A stretch of DNA of 37,912 nucleotides. Source: Firmicutes bacterium UBA3738 (GTDB lineage: Bacteria; Bacillota; Clostridia; Peptostreptococcales; Anaerovoracaceae). Within the stretch, counting starts at the first letter, position 1, and each line of letters opens with the position of its first letter. The notes below the pieces were generated by a model. That model searched no databases. It worked only from the letters and a program-made list of their open reading frames with translations, and was not told where the DNA came from. Shown here one piece after another: positions 1 through 8,360 of the stretch. The DNA is taken from contig DFGY01000114.1 of NCBI GenBank assembly GCA_002372505.1, positions 31,749 through 69,660 of the forward strand. Reading direction: 5' to 3'. The translations under genes and the position numbers were made by a program.

Positions 1-70
1 GGAATTACACCCTGCCCTGAAGATTTATTCCGTTGTGAGACAACTATATACCCACAGCATAGACCTGTCA

Positions 71-124
71 ATAATTAATTATTGCATCAAGATACACATA
101 ATTAATTATTGCATCAAGATACAC
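71..124. repeat. Tandem duplication of a 27-bp AT-rich unit
   Basis: Two perfect 27-bp copies lie head to tail at 71-97 and 98-124; each begins ATAATTAATTATTGCATC and ends GATACAC. They sit upstream of the promoter of the oligopeptide transporter. They could be a duplicated regulator-binding site or a simple slippage product, and the sequence does not decide between these. The rest of 1-195 shows no gene, only a weak inverted repeat (ACACAAA 121-127 with TTTGTGT 160-166). Confidence 0.9.
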
Positions 125-195
125 AAATTGAGGGCGATCAGATGCGAAGCGGCCCGGATTTTGTGTGAAAAAAATAGCTTTCATCTAAAAAAATA

Positions 196-224
196 TTGAA
201 TTCGATGATTTTGTGTATTATACT
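196..224 (+). promoter_or_regulatory. Sigma-A type promoter of the peptide-use operon
   Basis: A -35 box TTGAAT (196-201) and a -10 box TATACT (219-224) are separated by exactly 17 bp. Transcription would begin near 231, giving a leader of about 120 nt before the transporter start at 354. The prediction rests on the match to consensus only. Confidence 0.65.
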
Positions 225-264
225 TAAAAAAGTGTTTACAAACAGTATGGAGGGTGTTACAATT

Positions 265-305
265 TAGCCGATTAGCGCATTACAGCGTGAAAGCGGCTAT
301 TTTTT
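265..305 (+). terminator. Terminator-like hairpin in the leader (possible attenuator)
   Basis: TAGCCG (265-270) pairs with CGGCTA (294-299), and a run of six T follows directly (300-305), then more T-rich sequence. A small inner stem, CGC 276-278 with GCG 285-287, may stack inside the loop. The hairpin lies between the promoter at 196-224 and the transporter start, so it has the position and shape of a transcription attenuator. No known riboswitch or T-box motif was recognised around it. Confidence 0.5.
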
Positions 306-353
306 AATTATTATAATTTTTTATTTTTCATAACAAGGAGGTCAAAGAAAAAT

Positions 354-2267
354 ATGAAAGATGGCAAAGTTGAATTTAAGCCATATATTTCAGCCGACAA
401 GGTTATGCCGGAAATTACTGTTACTTCGGTTATACTTGGTATAATTCTGGCGGTAATATTCGGTGGTGCGAACGCCTACCTGGGACTCAGAGTAGGTCTG
501 ACAATTTCAGCGTCCATACCGGCGGCTGTAATATCTATGGGCATTATCCGTATGATAATGAAGAAGGACTCCATTCTGGAAAACAACATGGTCCAGACAG
601 TAGGGTCTGCGGGAGAGTCCCTGGCAGCAGGTGCAATATTTACTCTACCCGCAGTTTTTATGTGGGCAAATGAAGGTGTAGGCCAGGTGCCTGACTACCT
701 GACTATTGCTCTCGTGTGCATGAGCGGCGGTCTTCTGGGTGTGGTATTCATGATTCCACTCAGAAAGGCCCTCATTGTAAAGGAACACGGCGTGCTGCCT
801 TATCCGGAAGGCACGGCCTGCGCTGAGGTACTTATTGCCGGCGAACACGGCGGTGCCGCAGCAGGAACCGTATTCTCAGGTCTGGGAATTGCTGCTCTCT
901 ACAAATTCATAGCAGACGGCGTAAAGCTTTTCCCAAGCGAGATCGGCTGGTCATTCAAGAAATTCAGCGGAGCGGGAATCGGTATCGATGTCCTCCCTGC
1001 ACTGGCAGGCGTAGGATTCATCGTAGGTCCGAGAATCACTTCGTTCATGTTCTCCGGCGGCGTTATGGCATGGCTGGTAATGATGCCGATGATCAGCGCC
1101 TTCGGCGGAGACACGGTAATGTTCCCATCAGACGTTCCAATTTCTGAAATGGACGTATCGGCAATCTGGAGCAGCTACATCAGATACATCGGTGCAGGAG
1201 CCGTTGCAACAGGCGGTCTCATTTCACTCATTAAGTCACTGCCCCTGATTATCAAAACATTTAAAGAAAGTCTTTTAAGCATTAAGAACAAAGAAGGTGC
1301 AGACCTTGCCATAGAGAGAACAAATACCGACCTGAGCATTAAGTGGGTTGGCCTCATGCTCATAATCGTTATGGCAGTGCTCATTCTTTACCCGAGCATT
1401 CCACTTGGAATCGGCAGCGCTCTGCTCATTCTCATATTCGGATTCTTCTTCGCTACGGTTTCTTCCAGAATGGTAGGAATCATCGGAAGCTCCAACAACC
1501 CGGTATCGGGAATGTGCATAGCTACGCTTCTCATTTCCACCATCATTCTTAAGGCCACAGGCACAACAGGAAATGAAGGCATGGTTACAGCGATCATGAT
1601 CGGTACGGTTATCTGCGTAGTTGCTGCTATGGCCGGCGACATGTCTCAGGACCTTAAGACAGGATACATTGTCGGTGCCACACCTTACAAACAGCAGATA
1701 GGTGAAGTAATCGGAACAATCGCTGCAGGCCTTTCCATCGCAGGCGTACTTTACCTGCTCAACGTTGCATGGGGCTTCGGCGGCAAAGAGCTTCCCGCAC
1801 CTCAGGCTTCCCTCATGAAGATGGTAATCGAAGGCGTAATGGACGCCAACCTGCCATGGGGAATGGTAATGATCGGCGTATTCTTCGCAATCGTAGTGGA
1901 AATCCTGGGCATTCCGGTAATGCCTGTTGCAATTGGTCTTTACCTGCCAATCTACCTGACGGCAGCTCTCATGCTGGGTGGACTTGCAAGACTGGTTGTC
2001 GATAAAGTGAAGTTCAGCAGCGACGAAGAAAAGGAAAGCGCAGTTACAAGAGGCGTGCTGTACTCCTCAGGTATGATTGCCGGCGAAGGTCTGGTGGGAA
2101 TAATCCTGGCGGCACTCGCGATTATTCCTATGAAAGGTTCAACTCTTGGAGAAATCATAGATATTTCAGGAAAGTTCAGCCTGGGCAGCATAGGCTCCAT
2201 CGCCTTCTTCGCACTTCTCATAGGTACCCTCATGTGGGTAGTGTTCAAGAAAAAGAAGGAAGCTTAA
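354..2267 (+). CDS. OPT family oligopeptide transporter
   Basis: Integral membrane carrier of the oligopeptide transporter (OPT) family, expected to import short peptides by ion symport. The 637-residue protein is almost entirely hydrophobic helices. The conserved family block NAYLGLRVGLTISASIPAAV lies at about residues 40-59, followed by the NNMVQTVGSAGES block at about 77-89; the size matches bacterial OPT members. An AAGGAGG ribosome site at 335-341 precedes the ATG, with a rather long 12-nt spacing. The gene heads an operon with a PqqD-like protein (4-nt gap) and the dipeptidase PepD, which supports peptide rather than metal-chelate transport. Some OPT relatives (yellow-stripe type) carry metal chelates, so the substrate remains inferred. 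Confidence 0.93.
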   Translation: MKDGKVEFKPYISADKVMPEITVTSVILGIILAVIFGGANAYLGLRVGLTISASIPAAVISMGIIRMIMKKDSILENNMVQTVGSAGESLAAGAIFTLPAVFMWANEGVGQVPDYLTIALVCMSGGLLGVVFMIPLRKALIVKEHGVLPYPEGTACAEVLIAGEHGGAAAGTVFSGLGIAALYKFIADGVKLFPSEIGWSFKKFSGAGIGIDVLPALAGVGFIVGPRITSFMFSGGVMAWLVMMPMISAFGGDTVMFPSDVPISEMDVSAIWSSYIRYIGAGAVATGGLISLIKSLPLIIKTFKESLLSIKNKEGADLAIERTNTDLSIKWVGLMLIIVMAVLILYPSIPLGIGSALLILIFGFFFATVSSRMVGIIGSSNNPVSGMCIATLLISTIILKATGTTGNEGMVTAIMIGTVICVVAAMAGDMSQDLKTGYIVGATPYKQQIGEVIGTIAAGLSIAGVLYLLNVAWGFGGKELPAPQASLMKMVIEGVMDANLPWGMVMIGVFFAIVVEILGIPVMPVAIGLYLPIYLTAALMLGGLARLVVDKVKFSSDEEKESAVTRGVLYSSGMIAGEGLVGIILAALAIIPMKGSTLGEIIDISGKFSLGSIGSIAFFALLIGTLMWVVFKKKKEA

Positions 2268-2271
2268 TTAA

Positions 2272-2607
2272 ATGAAGAAAAAAGAAGAAAATTTTCTTGA
2301 TAAGGTTCCATCTATTAAGGAAGACATTACATGGGAAATGTCAGATGGACACGTGGTAGTCATAAAAGAAAACAAAGGATTTTACGACAAACTTGCCCAG
2401 AAACTATTCTTCTCCCCGGAAAAGAGCAGAATATCCCTTGAGGAAAAGGGCAGCTACATTTGGCAGCTCATAGACGGGAAGAAAACGGTTTACGAAATAG
2501 GCAAGAAGTTAGATGAAAAGTTCGGCGAGGATGCGAGCCCTCTCTACGAAAGACTGTGCGAGTACATTCAGTCATTAAGCAGCATAGGGTTCATAAATCT
2601 TAAGTAG
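2272..2607 (+). CDS. PqqD-like small protein
   Basis: Small 111-residue soluble protein resembling the PqqD family, a winged-helix fold that in RiPP pathways holds a leader peptide for a radical SAM enzyme. The typical pattern is visible: a segment about the residue state 'EEKGSYIWQLIDGKKTVYEI' at about 56-75, then an amphipathic helix and a final SLSSIGFI strand. No radical SAM enzyme or precursor peptide is encoded nearby; the neighbours are an OPT transporter 4 nt upstream and a PepD dipeptidase 19 nt downstream. It may therefore be a free-standing peptide-binding or regulatory protein. The family call is fairly secure, but the function here is unknown. Confidence 0.7.
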   Translation: MKKKEENFLDKVPSIKEDITWEMSDGHVVVIKENKGFYDKLAQKLFFSPEKSRISLEEKGSYIWQLIDGKKTVYEIGKKLDEKFGEDASPLYERLCEYIQSLSSIGFINLK

Positions 2608-2626
2608 CCGAAAGGGAGATGAGAAA

Positions 2627-4060
2627 ATGGAAAAACAGGTATTTGAATATTTCAGGCAAATAGCTGCCATTCCCCATGGATCGGGGAATACATCGGAAAT
2701 CGAGAAAATGCTGGTAAGCTTTGCGGGAGAGCACGGTCTGTGGTGCAGACGCGACAGCGCAGGAAATGTAATCATTAAGAAGCCTGCATCACCGGGCTGC
2801 GAGAATGCTGAGCCTGTAATTCTCCAGGGACATATCGATATGGTGTGCGAAAAAAGAGAAGGCGCGGATATCGATATGGCGACTCAGGCAATCACTCTGG
2901 CAGAGGACGGTGACTGGCTACACGCAGTGGATACAACTCTCGGCGGCGACGATGGAATAGCGGTGGCAATTATGATGGCCATGCTCACAACGGACGAAGT
3001 GAAGCATCCACCTCTGGAATGCATTTTCACATCTGACGAGGAAATAGGAATGATTGGCGCTGCGGCTCTGGACGTTTCCGATATAGAAGGAAAGATGATG
3101 ATAAACATCGACTCCGAAGAAGAGGGCATATTCACTGTAAGCTGCGCAGGTGGAGTCAACGCGGACGTAAAGATGGATCTCCACCGTCTGACTAAAGCAG
3201 GCGCTCAGGGAAGAATCGCCATAGGAGGCCTTACCGGTGGTCACTCCGGAATTGAAATCGACAAGAAGCGTGCCAACGCCAACATGCTCATGGGCAGACT
3301 CCTTCAAAAGCTTGACGAGGAGTGCTCCATAGATATTGTGGATATTTCCGGCGGAACCAAAGGAAATGTAATTTGCAAAGCCTCGGAGGCTATAATTCTC
3401 TTTAACAAGAGTGTCGAGTCTCAGATTGAGAAAATCGTTAAAGGCTTTGAAACTTCTATGAGAAAAGAGTTCGAAGGCATAGAACCGGACATGTTCGTAA
3501 AATTTGAAAAGCAGGATGAGGACGTATTAAAAAAGGCCGTTTCCTGTGAGGATAAAAAGAACATAATCACCTGGCTCATGACATGCCCCGACGGTGTGCA
3601 GAATATGAGCGCGGACATAGAAGGTCTTGTGGAGACCAGCCTGAATCTGGGTGCGGTAATTACTACGGACAGCAACGTTATATTCACACATGCCATCCGC
3701 AGTTCTTCATCCAGCAGGAAGGAGTACTTAATGAAGCGCCTTGAGTCTCTGGCCGGGGTTCTTGGTGGACAGGTAATTTATTCGGGAGATTATCCCGCCT
3801 GGGAATACAACAAAGATTCCCGTCTCAGGGATATCTGCGTGGAAGTATTCAAAGAACAGTACGGACGCGAGCCTGAAGTAGTAGCTCTTCACGCCGGCCT
3901 TGAATGCGGACTCATCGCAGGAAAAATAGGCGAAGGATTTGATGCAGTGTCCATTGGACCTGACATGATGCACGTCCATACGCCGGACGAGAAGCTGTCC
4001 ATAGAATCTACAAAGAGAACAATTAAATTAGTTTGCGGCTTTCTTGAAGCATGTGTATAA
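2627..4060 (+). CDS. pepD: Aminoacyl-histidine dipeptidase (PepD, peptidase family M20)
   Basis: Cytosolic di-zinc peptidase expected to cleave Xaa-His and other dipeptides. Visible M20 hallmarks are GHIDMV with His69 and Asp71, GGDDG with the bridging Asp near 108, and TSDEEIG with the catalytic glutamate pair at about 138-139. The GLTGGHSG block and a late HAGLECG block follow. At 477 residues it has the usual PepD length, longer than simple M20 enzymes. A GGGAG ribosome site lies just upstream of the ATG. As third gene after an oligopeptide transporter it completes a peptide-import-and-digest operon, which ends at the strong terminator at 4082-4110. Confidence 0.95.
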   Translation: MEKQVFEYFRQIAAIPHGSGNTSEIEKMLVSFAGEHGLWCRRDSAGNVIIKKPASPGCENAEPVILQGHIDMVCEKREGADIDMATQAITLAEDGDWLHAVDTTLGGDDGIAVAIMMAMLTTDEVKHPPLECIFTSDEEIGMIGAAALDVSDIEGKMMINIDSEEEGIFTVSCAGGVNADVKMDLHRLTKAGAQGRIAIGGLTGGHSGIEIDKKRANANMLMGRLLQKLDEECSIDIVDISGGTKGNVICKASEAIILFNKSVESQIEKIVKGFETSMRKEFEGIEPDMFVKFEKQDEDVLKKAVSCEDKKNIITWLMTCPDGVQNMSADIEGLVETSLNLGAVITTDSNVIFTHAIRSSSSSRKEYLMKRLESLAGVLGGQVIYSGDYPAWEYNKDSRLRDICVEVFKEQYGREPEVVALHAGLECGLIAGKIGEGFDAVSIGPDMMHVHTPDEKLSIESTKRTIKLVCGFLEACV

Positions 4061-4081
4061 AATAAGGATTGAAGGAAAAGG

Positions 4082-4110
4082 AAAAGAGGGCTGGGCGTAA
4101 GCCCTCTTTT
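4082..4110. terminator. Rho-independent terminator after pepD
   Basis: A perfect 11-bp stem, AAAAGAGGGCT (4082-4092) with AGCCCTCTTTT (4100-4110), surrounds a 7-nt loop. The A-run and T-run on the two sides would let it work in both directions. Confidence 0.9.
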
Positions 4111-4207
4111 CAGGAAATCTCCACTTCATCGCTTTACTGCACGTATCGCTTTAGCATGATGAATGACTTGGCCGGTCTGCTAAATCTGTTAAAGCAACAA
4201 ATGCATG

Positions 4208-4236
4208 TTGAACAGATAAAAATATAAATGTATAAT
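4208..4236 (+). promoter_or_regulatory. Near-consensus promoter of the AAA ATPase gene
   Basis: TTGAAC (4208-4213), a 17-bp spacer and a perfect TATAAT (4231-4236). The predicted start site near 4243 lies only about 8 nt before the GTG at 4251, so translation from that GTG would be almost leaderless. Confidence 0.75.
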
Positions 4237-4250
4237 TCAAAGGTGAAGAT

Positions 4251-5513
4251 GTGGAAAAAGAGAGAATGCGTAATATGATAGAATTTGTACCTAGACCAAG
4301 AAATTTTTATATAGAAAAAATCAAAAAAGAATTTGAAAAGCACGACATAGTTTTTCTCCTTGGAGCCAGGCGCACGGGTAAAACCTGCATTTCCATGGAG
4401 TTTGAGGAGTACCTCAGGGAGACTCACAAGCCTGAAGAGGTAAGGCGTGTGAATTTTGAGGTGGCAGACAGACTGGACGACACGGTAAAGGGCTTGATTG
4501 AGTGCATAGATGCAAAGTACGAAAAGGAGAAACCATACGTCTGCATACTTGATGAAATCAGCGCCATTCCCGGATGGGAAGAGTCGGTAAATTACTTCAT
4601 GAGAGAACCCGGGAGGAAAACTCTTATTTGTTCTTCCAATAAAAATGCTCTGTCGTCAAAGCTTGACGCAGTAAAGAATGGAGATTACGGAATAGTTCTG
4701 GTACTGCCATTGTCCCTGCCGGAATTCATAGAGTATCATCAGATAGATGAAGAATACAGCCCTGAGGAGATACACAGAATATATATGACCTACGGCGCTC
4801 TTCCCATTCTCAGAGCATCCCACTTTAACAAGGAAAGAGCCCGGGTAGTCCACGATGGTTCCTACTCTTCCATAGTCATCAGGGATGTGCTGGAGTCATC
4901 GGGAAAAAGTAAAATGGATCAGAACATAAACGATCCTGTGCTCCTTAGAAAGGTGATTATGACCCTGGCCAGAAATATCGGCGTGAACATTTCAGCGACA
5001 GGCGTCTGCAATATTATCGGCGAAACGGAAGGCAAGAAGCCGGCACCCAGGACTGTTGAAAATTATATCAAAGCTCTTCTGGATGCTCACTTTTTCTACG
5101 TTTCCGAAAGGTACGACCTTAAGGCGGATAAAATGCTCAAGACCCTTCCCAAGTATTATATAGTGGATCGTGGTCTGCACACATTCCTGGTAAACGAGGA
5201 AGAGCAAAACGAAGAAAAAATAATCGAAAACAATATGTATCTTGAGTTTAAACGCAGAGGATACAATGTGTATAACGGCAAGAGCAGCAGCGATGAAATA
5301 AAGTTCGTAATCTATAAAGACGGAGCGCGGACCTATGTGGAGCTTTCCCGGGACTTAAAGGGAACAGGAAAGGACGCAGCTCTCTCTAAGCTGAGGAGGA
5401 TTAAGGATAATTATCCGAAGATCATCGTAGTCAAAGAAGGAGATACAGGAATGACGGAAGACGGAATCCGGGTCATCAATCTTCGCGACTTCATGATGGG
5501 AACTGAATTTTGA
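4251..5513 (+). CDS. AAA ATPase with AAA_14/DUF4143-like architecture
   Basis: Predicted P-loop ATPase of 420 residues. Walker A is GARRTGKT at about 38-45 and Walker B is CILDE at about 98-102. A helical middle part follows, and a C-terminal half with SDEIKFVIYKDG and YVELSRDLKG resembles the nuclease-like end of AAA_14/DUF4143 proteins. Many such proteins are encoded in clostridial genomes and their cellular role is not established. The GTG at 4251 has an AAGGTG site at 4240-4245, but this overlaps the predicted transcription start; ATG codons in frame at 4266 and 4275 are plausible alternatives. It is a monocistronic gene between the pepD terminator and a palindromic repeat that begins 3 nt after its stop. 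Confidence 0.8.
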   Translation: MEKERMRNMIEFVPRPRNFYIEKIKKEFEKHDIVFLLGARRTGKTCISMEFEEYLRETHKPEEVRRVNFEVADRLDDTVKGLIECIDAKYEKEKPYVCILDEISAIPGWEESVNYFMREPGRKTLICSSNKNALSSKLDAVKNGDYGIVLVLPLSLPEFIEYHQIDEEYSPEEIHRIYMTYGALPILRASHFNKERARVVHDGSYSSIVIRDVLESSGKSKMDQNINDPVLLRKVIMTLARNIGVNISATGVCNIIGETEGKKPAPRTVENYIKALLDAHFFYVSERYDLKADKMLKTLPKYYIVDRGLHTFLVNEEEQNEEKIIENNMYLEFKRRGYNVYNGKSSSDEIKFVIYKDGARTYVELSRDLKGTGKDAALSKLRRIKDNYPKIIVVKEGDTGMTEDGIRVINLRDFMMGTEF

Positions 5514-5515
5514 TA

Positions 5516-5546
5516 GTGTTTCAGAGGGACAGGCTTTTTGAAACAC
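5516..5546. repeat. Solo palindromic repeat related to the mobile-element ends
   Basis: GTGTTTC (5516-5522) and GAAACAC (5540-5546) form a 7-bp stem around a loop containing GGGACAGGCTTTTT. The first 25 bases match the terminal repeat of the element at 17384 at 22 of 25 positions. It looks like a REP-type unit of the same family. It starts just after the ATPase stop codon, so it might also help end transcription. Confidence 0.75.
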
Positions 5547-5652
5547 CAATATATGGCAAAACATGAAATATAGCAGCCGGATATGTGAGTGAAGATAGGG
5601 AGGTAGTTGCAGCTAAAATATGTAGCAACTTAGTATTATCAGTATTAAGGAT

Positions 5653-6744
5653 ATGAGAAAGAGTGTGGGTTTGGTGCGCAAAAATATAATCCCGATTTTA
5701 TTGATAGTTATGATGATTATGGCGAGCCTGTCTGCTTGCTCTATTTTTGAGTTCGGAAATGAAGAGCAGACTTCATCGCAGACCATTAGCGCAGAACAGC
5801 CTGCCAGCTCGGTGGAGTCCGCAAGCTCGTCGCAGCAGCCTGCAGGTTCGCCCGAGTCCGCCACCGTCAGCCTTACGGAGATTCCCGACTGGAGCGGCGA
5901 AGCCTCCATAGAGATTAACAACAACGAACCTGAGTTTAAAGACACGGAAATAAAAGATGAAGATTATGAGAAGCTGTCAGCCAAAGACGGACAGGGTCGC
6001 TGCGGCCAGGCTGTTGCCTGCGTCAGCGTAGAGTCGATGCCGGAAGGGGAGCGCGGCTCCATCGGCATGATCAAGCCCTCAGGCTGGCGTATAAAAAAGT
6101 ACGACTTCATCGACGGCAAATATCTTTACAACAGATGCCACCTTATTGGCTGGCAGCTCACCGGAGACAACGACGAGGAAAACCTAATTACAGGCACACG
6201 CTACATGAATACGGAAGGCATGCTGCCCTACGAGAACAAGGTGGCCGCATACCTGAGAGGATCGGGTAATCATGTAATGTACAAAGTCGCCCCGATTTAC
6301 GAGGGAGACGAACCAATTGCAAGGGGCGTCCACATGCAGGCCATGTCCGTAGAGGATGAGGGCAGGGGTCTGTCCTTTAACGTGTACTGCTACAACGTCC
6401 AGCCGGCGGTAAACATAAATTACGAAACCGGCCAGAGCGAACAGGGAGACATGGACGAGCTTGAGCTTGCAGACATTGCAAACTTTGCCGAAAGGGAGCA
6501 GATCGGAACAGAGTTTTCCGAAGGCAGCGGCCCAGATGAAGAGGACGTGCAAAATCGCAATTCCAATTCCAAAAGTAATACCGACGAAACTCACTACATT
6601 CTAAATACCAACACGAAAAAATTCCATTACGAAGGCTGCCACGGCGCCTCCCAGATCAAAAACAAAAACAGGCAGGACTTCACCGGTTCTCGGGAAGAAC
6701 TAATAGACAAAGGCTACAGCCCCTGCGGCATGTGCCACCCTTAA
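5653..6744 (+). CDS. Secreted DNA/RNA non-specific endonuclease, predicted lipoprotein
   Basis: Predicted extracellular nuclease of the EndA/NucA type, anchored as a lipoprotein. A hydrophobic signal segment (about residues 11-28) ends in the lipobox LSAC with Cys29, followed by a Ser/Gln/Glu-rich linker to about residue 75. The nuclease core carries YNRCHLIGW at about 159-167, with His163 as the expected general base, and NLITGTRYMN, which holds the metal-binding Asn. A separate C-terminal segment (about 313-363) ends GYSPCGMCHP and has a HYEGCHG motif, so three cysteines could bind a metal. The AAGG before the ATG is only 3 nt away, so in-frame GTG codons a few residues later are possible starts. 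A role in using external DNA as nutrient or in DNA uptake is inferred. Confidence 0.88.
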   Translation: MRKSVGLVRKNIIPILLIVMMIMASLSACSIFEFGNEEQTSSQTISAEQPASSVESASSSQQPAGSPESATVSLTEIPDWSGEASIEINNNEPEFKDTEIKDEDYEKLSAKDGQGRCGQAVACVSVESMPEGERGSIGMIKPSGWRIKKYDFIDGKYLYNRCHLIGWQLTGDNDEENLITGTRYMNTEGMLPYENKVAAYLRGSGNHVMYKVAPIYEGDEPIARGVHMQAMSVEDEGRGLSFNVYCYNVQPAVNINYETGQSEQGDMDELELADIANFAEREQIGTEFSEGSGPDEEDVQNRNSNSKSNTDETHYILNTNTKKFHYEGCHGASQIKNKNRQDFTGSREELIDKGYSPCGMCHP

Positions 6745-6767
6745 TTCTGCCAACATTCCATTTGCAA

Positions 6768-6935
6768 GAAATTTTTTTCAATCCTTGCGCCATATCTTTA
6801 TCTGTGAAAATAATTCCAGCAGTAATCGCTATTTAATTTGATGAAATCGAGGAATTACAGCTCATCCAACTTATATTATTGGCTAAAATTATTTCAAACA
6901 TTAAGACACATCGTTATTAGTGAAAGCAACATCAA
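6768..6935 (+). mobile_element. Degenerate relic of the small repeat element (copy 3)
   Basis: This AT-rich stretch aligns by eye with the inner part of the element at 8361-8784 in the same orientation. Shared blocks include CTTGCGCCAT, GCTCA-CCAACTTATA-TATTG, the CATT/CACTAAG stretch, TTCGTTA and GTGAAA-CAA. The match fades after about 6935, although GGGCGGAAAAGAA near 7107 may be a remnant of the element end. The rest of 6936-7451 shows no convincing gene; short open frames there look random. Confidence 0.6.
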
Positions 6936-7451
6936 TATTTTTAAGTTCTTCGTTCATCAAAAATTTGCTGGATCGAATTGATGATAATAACTATGATGCA
7001 TGATTGTCATAATTATTTTTACACCTCTTTTTATAGTGTGATTAGTGAAATTGATTTCAACACTTCTCCCAATCGCATTATCATTTATTATGATAGATTT
7101 TACAGTGGGCGGAAAAGAATATCTTGCATTGTTGAAAATAGATTCACTATTTTAACCAAGAAAGTATTGTGAAAAGAGTTTGCTTGAATTAGCGAGTTCT
7201 CCACACAGATGATAGCTATGAAATATAAGTAGGGAGCAACGGTAGATAGACATAAGGACTGACTTCTTTCAGTAAAGTTATCAATTGCATACATTGACAA
7301 ATAATTGCTTTATAAGTTATTATTGTATAAATGGTATTTATAGCCATTAGATATACATATTGCAAATCAAGTATGGCGTGTTGAGAAGATTAATCAATAT
7401 TCAATTTATTCAAGGAAGTCATAATATAAAGGTGAGGAGCTGGTTAGAAAT

Positions 7452-8252
7452 ATGATGAACGGAAAAGAGTTAATAATAGCTGCAAAAAATGATTTGGAAA
7501 GTCATCGCAACTTGCTCAGACATATGCAGAGCAGAAAAAGCAAATTGCCTGACGGTTGTCTCGCGACAAGAGATTATGATGGTGAAGAGTATCATCTACA
7601 TATACATAAAGTAGAAGGAAAGCGAGTTGACGATCCCATCTCACATTATGGCAAAGATGCCGGAAAGATGATATCCGAACTAAAAGAGAGAAGCAATATT
7701 ATCCACGGAATGCCTATTGTAAAGAGAAATGTAAATGCGCTTGAAAAATTTATAGACAACTACAGATATTATAATCCGTTGGATTTTAGATACGGAAACT
7801 CGGCAGATAGCAGACTTTATTTAGATGATGACATATGCATAAATGATTGGATAAATGAAGCATATGAATCCAATCCATATAGACCGGAAGACCTTATTTT
7901 TGAAACAAGATGCGGAATAAATGTGCGCTCGAAAAGTGAAGGCCTGATTTCAGATATAAGTGATGATTTTTTAATCCCAAAACGATATGAGTGCAAAGTA
8001 GTGATAGATGGTCACATTTTGTATCCGGACTTTCTTCTTGTTCGCCCTTTCGACAGAAAACTCTTTGCTTGGGAACATTTCGGAATGATTGATGATCCAG
8101 GATATTTAGTTCGTAATATTCCAAAGTTGGACATATATCCTAAAGGCGGGTTTTACCTAGGGTATAACTTTATACTCACATGGGAAACCCGCCATCAACC
8201 GCTAACCCGCTCAGTGGTGGTTGAAAAACTACGCGAACATAATTTTATATAA
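7452..8252 (+). CDS. Uncharacterised protein with a PD-(D/E)XK nuclease-like C-terminus
   Basis: 266-residue soluble protein of no named family that I can place. The N-terminal 100 residues are helical and charged, with the piece LPDGCLATRD at about 31-40. The C-terminal part shows RSKSE (Glu163), RYECKV, YPDFLL (Asp193) and AWEHFG (Glu208, His209). This E...D...ExH order fits a PD-(D/E)XK or TnsA/Vsr-like nuclease core in which the usual lysine is replaced by His. I recall similar unnamed proteins in other Clostridia carrying the same RSKSE and WEHFG blocks. A GGTGAGGAG ribosome site lies at 7431-7439, and a second ATG is at 7455. The gene is AT-rich compared with the core genes and lies between two same-direction repeat-element copies, which suggests transfer. 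Confidence 0.75.
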   Translation: MMNGKELIIAAKNDLESHRNLLRHMQSRKSKLPDGCLATRDYDGEEYHLHIHKVEGKRVDDPISHYGKDAGKMISELKERSNIIHGMPIVKRNVNALEKFIDNYRYYNPLDFRYGNSADSRLYLDDDICINDWINEAYESNPYRPEDLIFETRCGINVRSKSEGLISDISDDFLIPKRYECKVVIDGHILYPDFLLVRPFDRKLFAWEHFGMIDDPGYLVRNIPKLDIYPKGGFYLGYNFILTWETRHQPLTRSVVVEKLREHNFI

Positions 8253-8360
8253 ACGGAAGCCCTTTATATGCCAATTCCAAAAGATTAAATGTGTTTAAAC
8301 TCTGTAAGGTTACCCCTCAAGCTATTTCTGTCTTGATAGATAATTATTTTGTTTGAGTAT

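Noticed and set aside
265..305. T-box or known riboswitch ahead of the OPT gene
   Set aside because: No T-box sequence, specifier stem or known aptamer core is visible; only the terminator-like hairpin can be supported.
6978..7172. 64-codon open frame in the AT-rich gap before the nuclease-like gene
   Set aside because: It has no ribosome site, no recognisable motif, and composition typical of random AT-rich sequence, just after the element relic.
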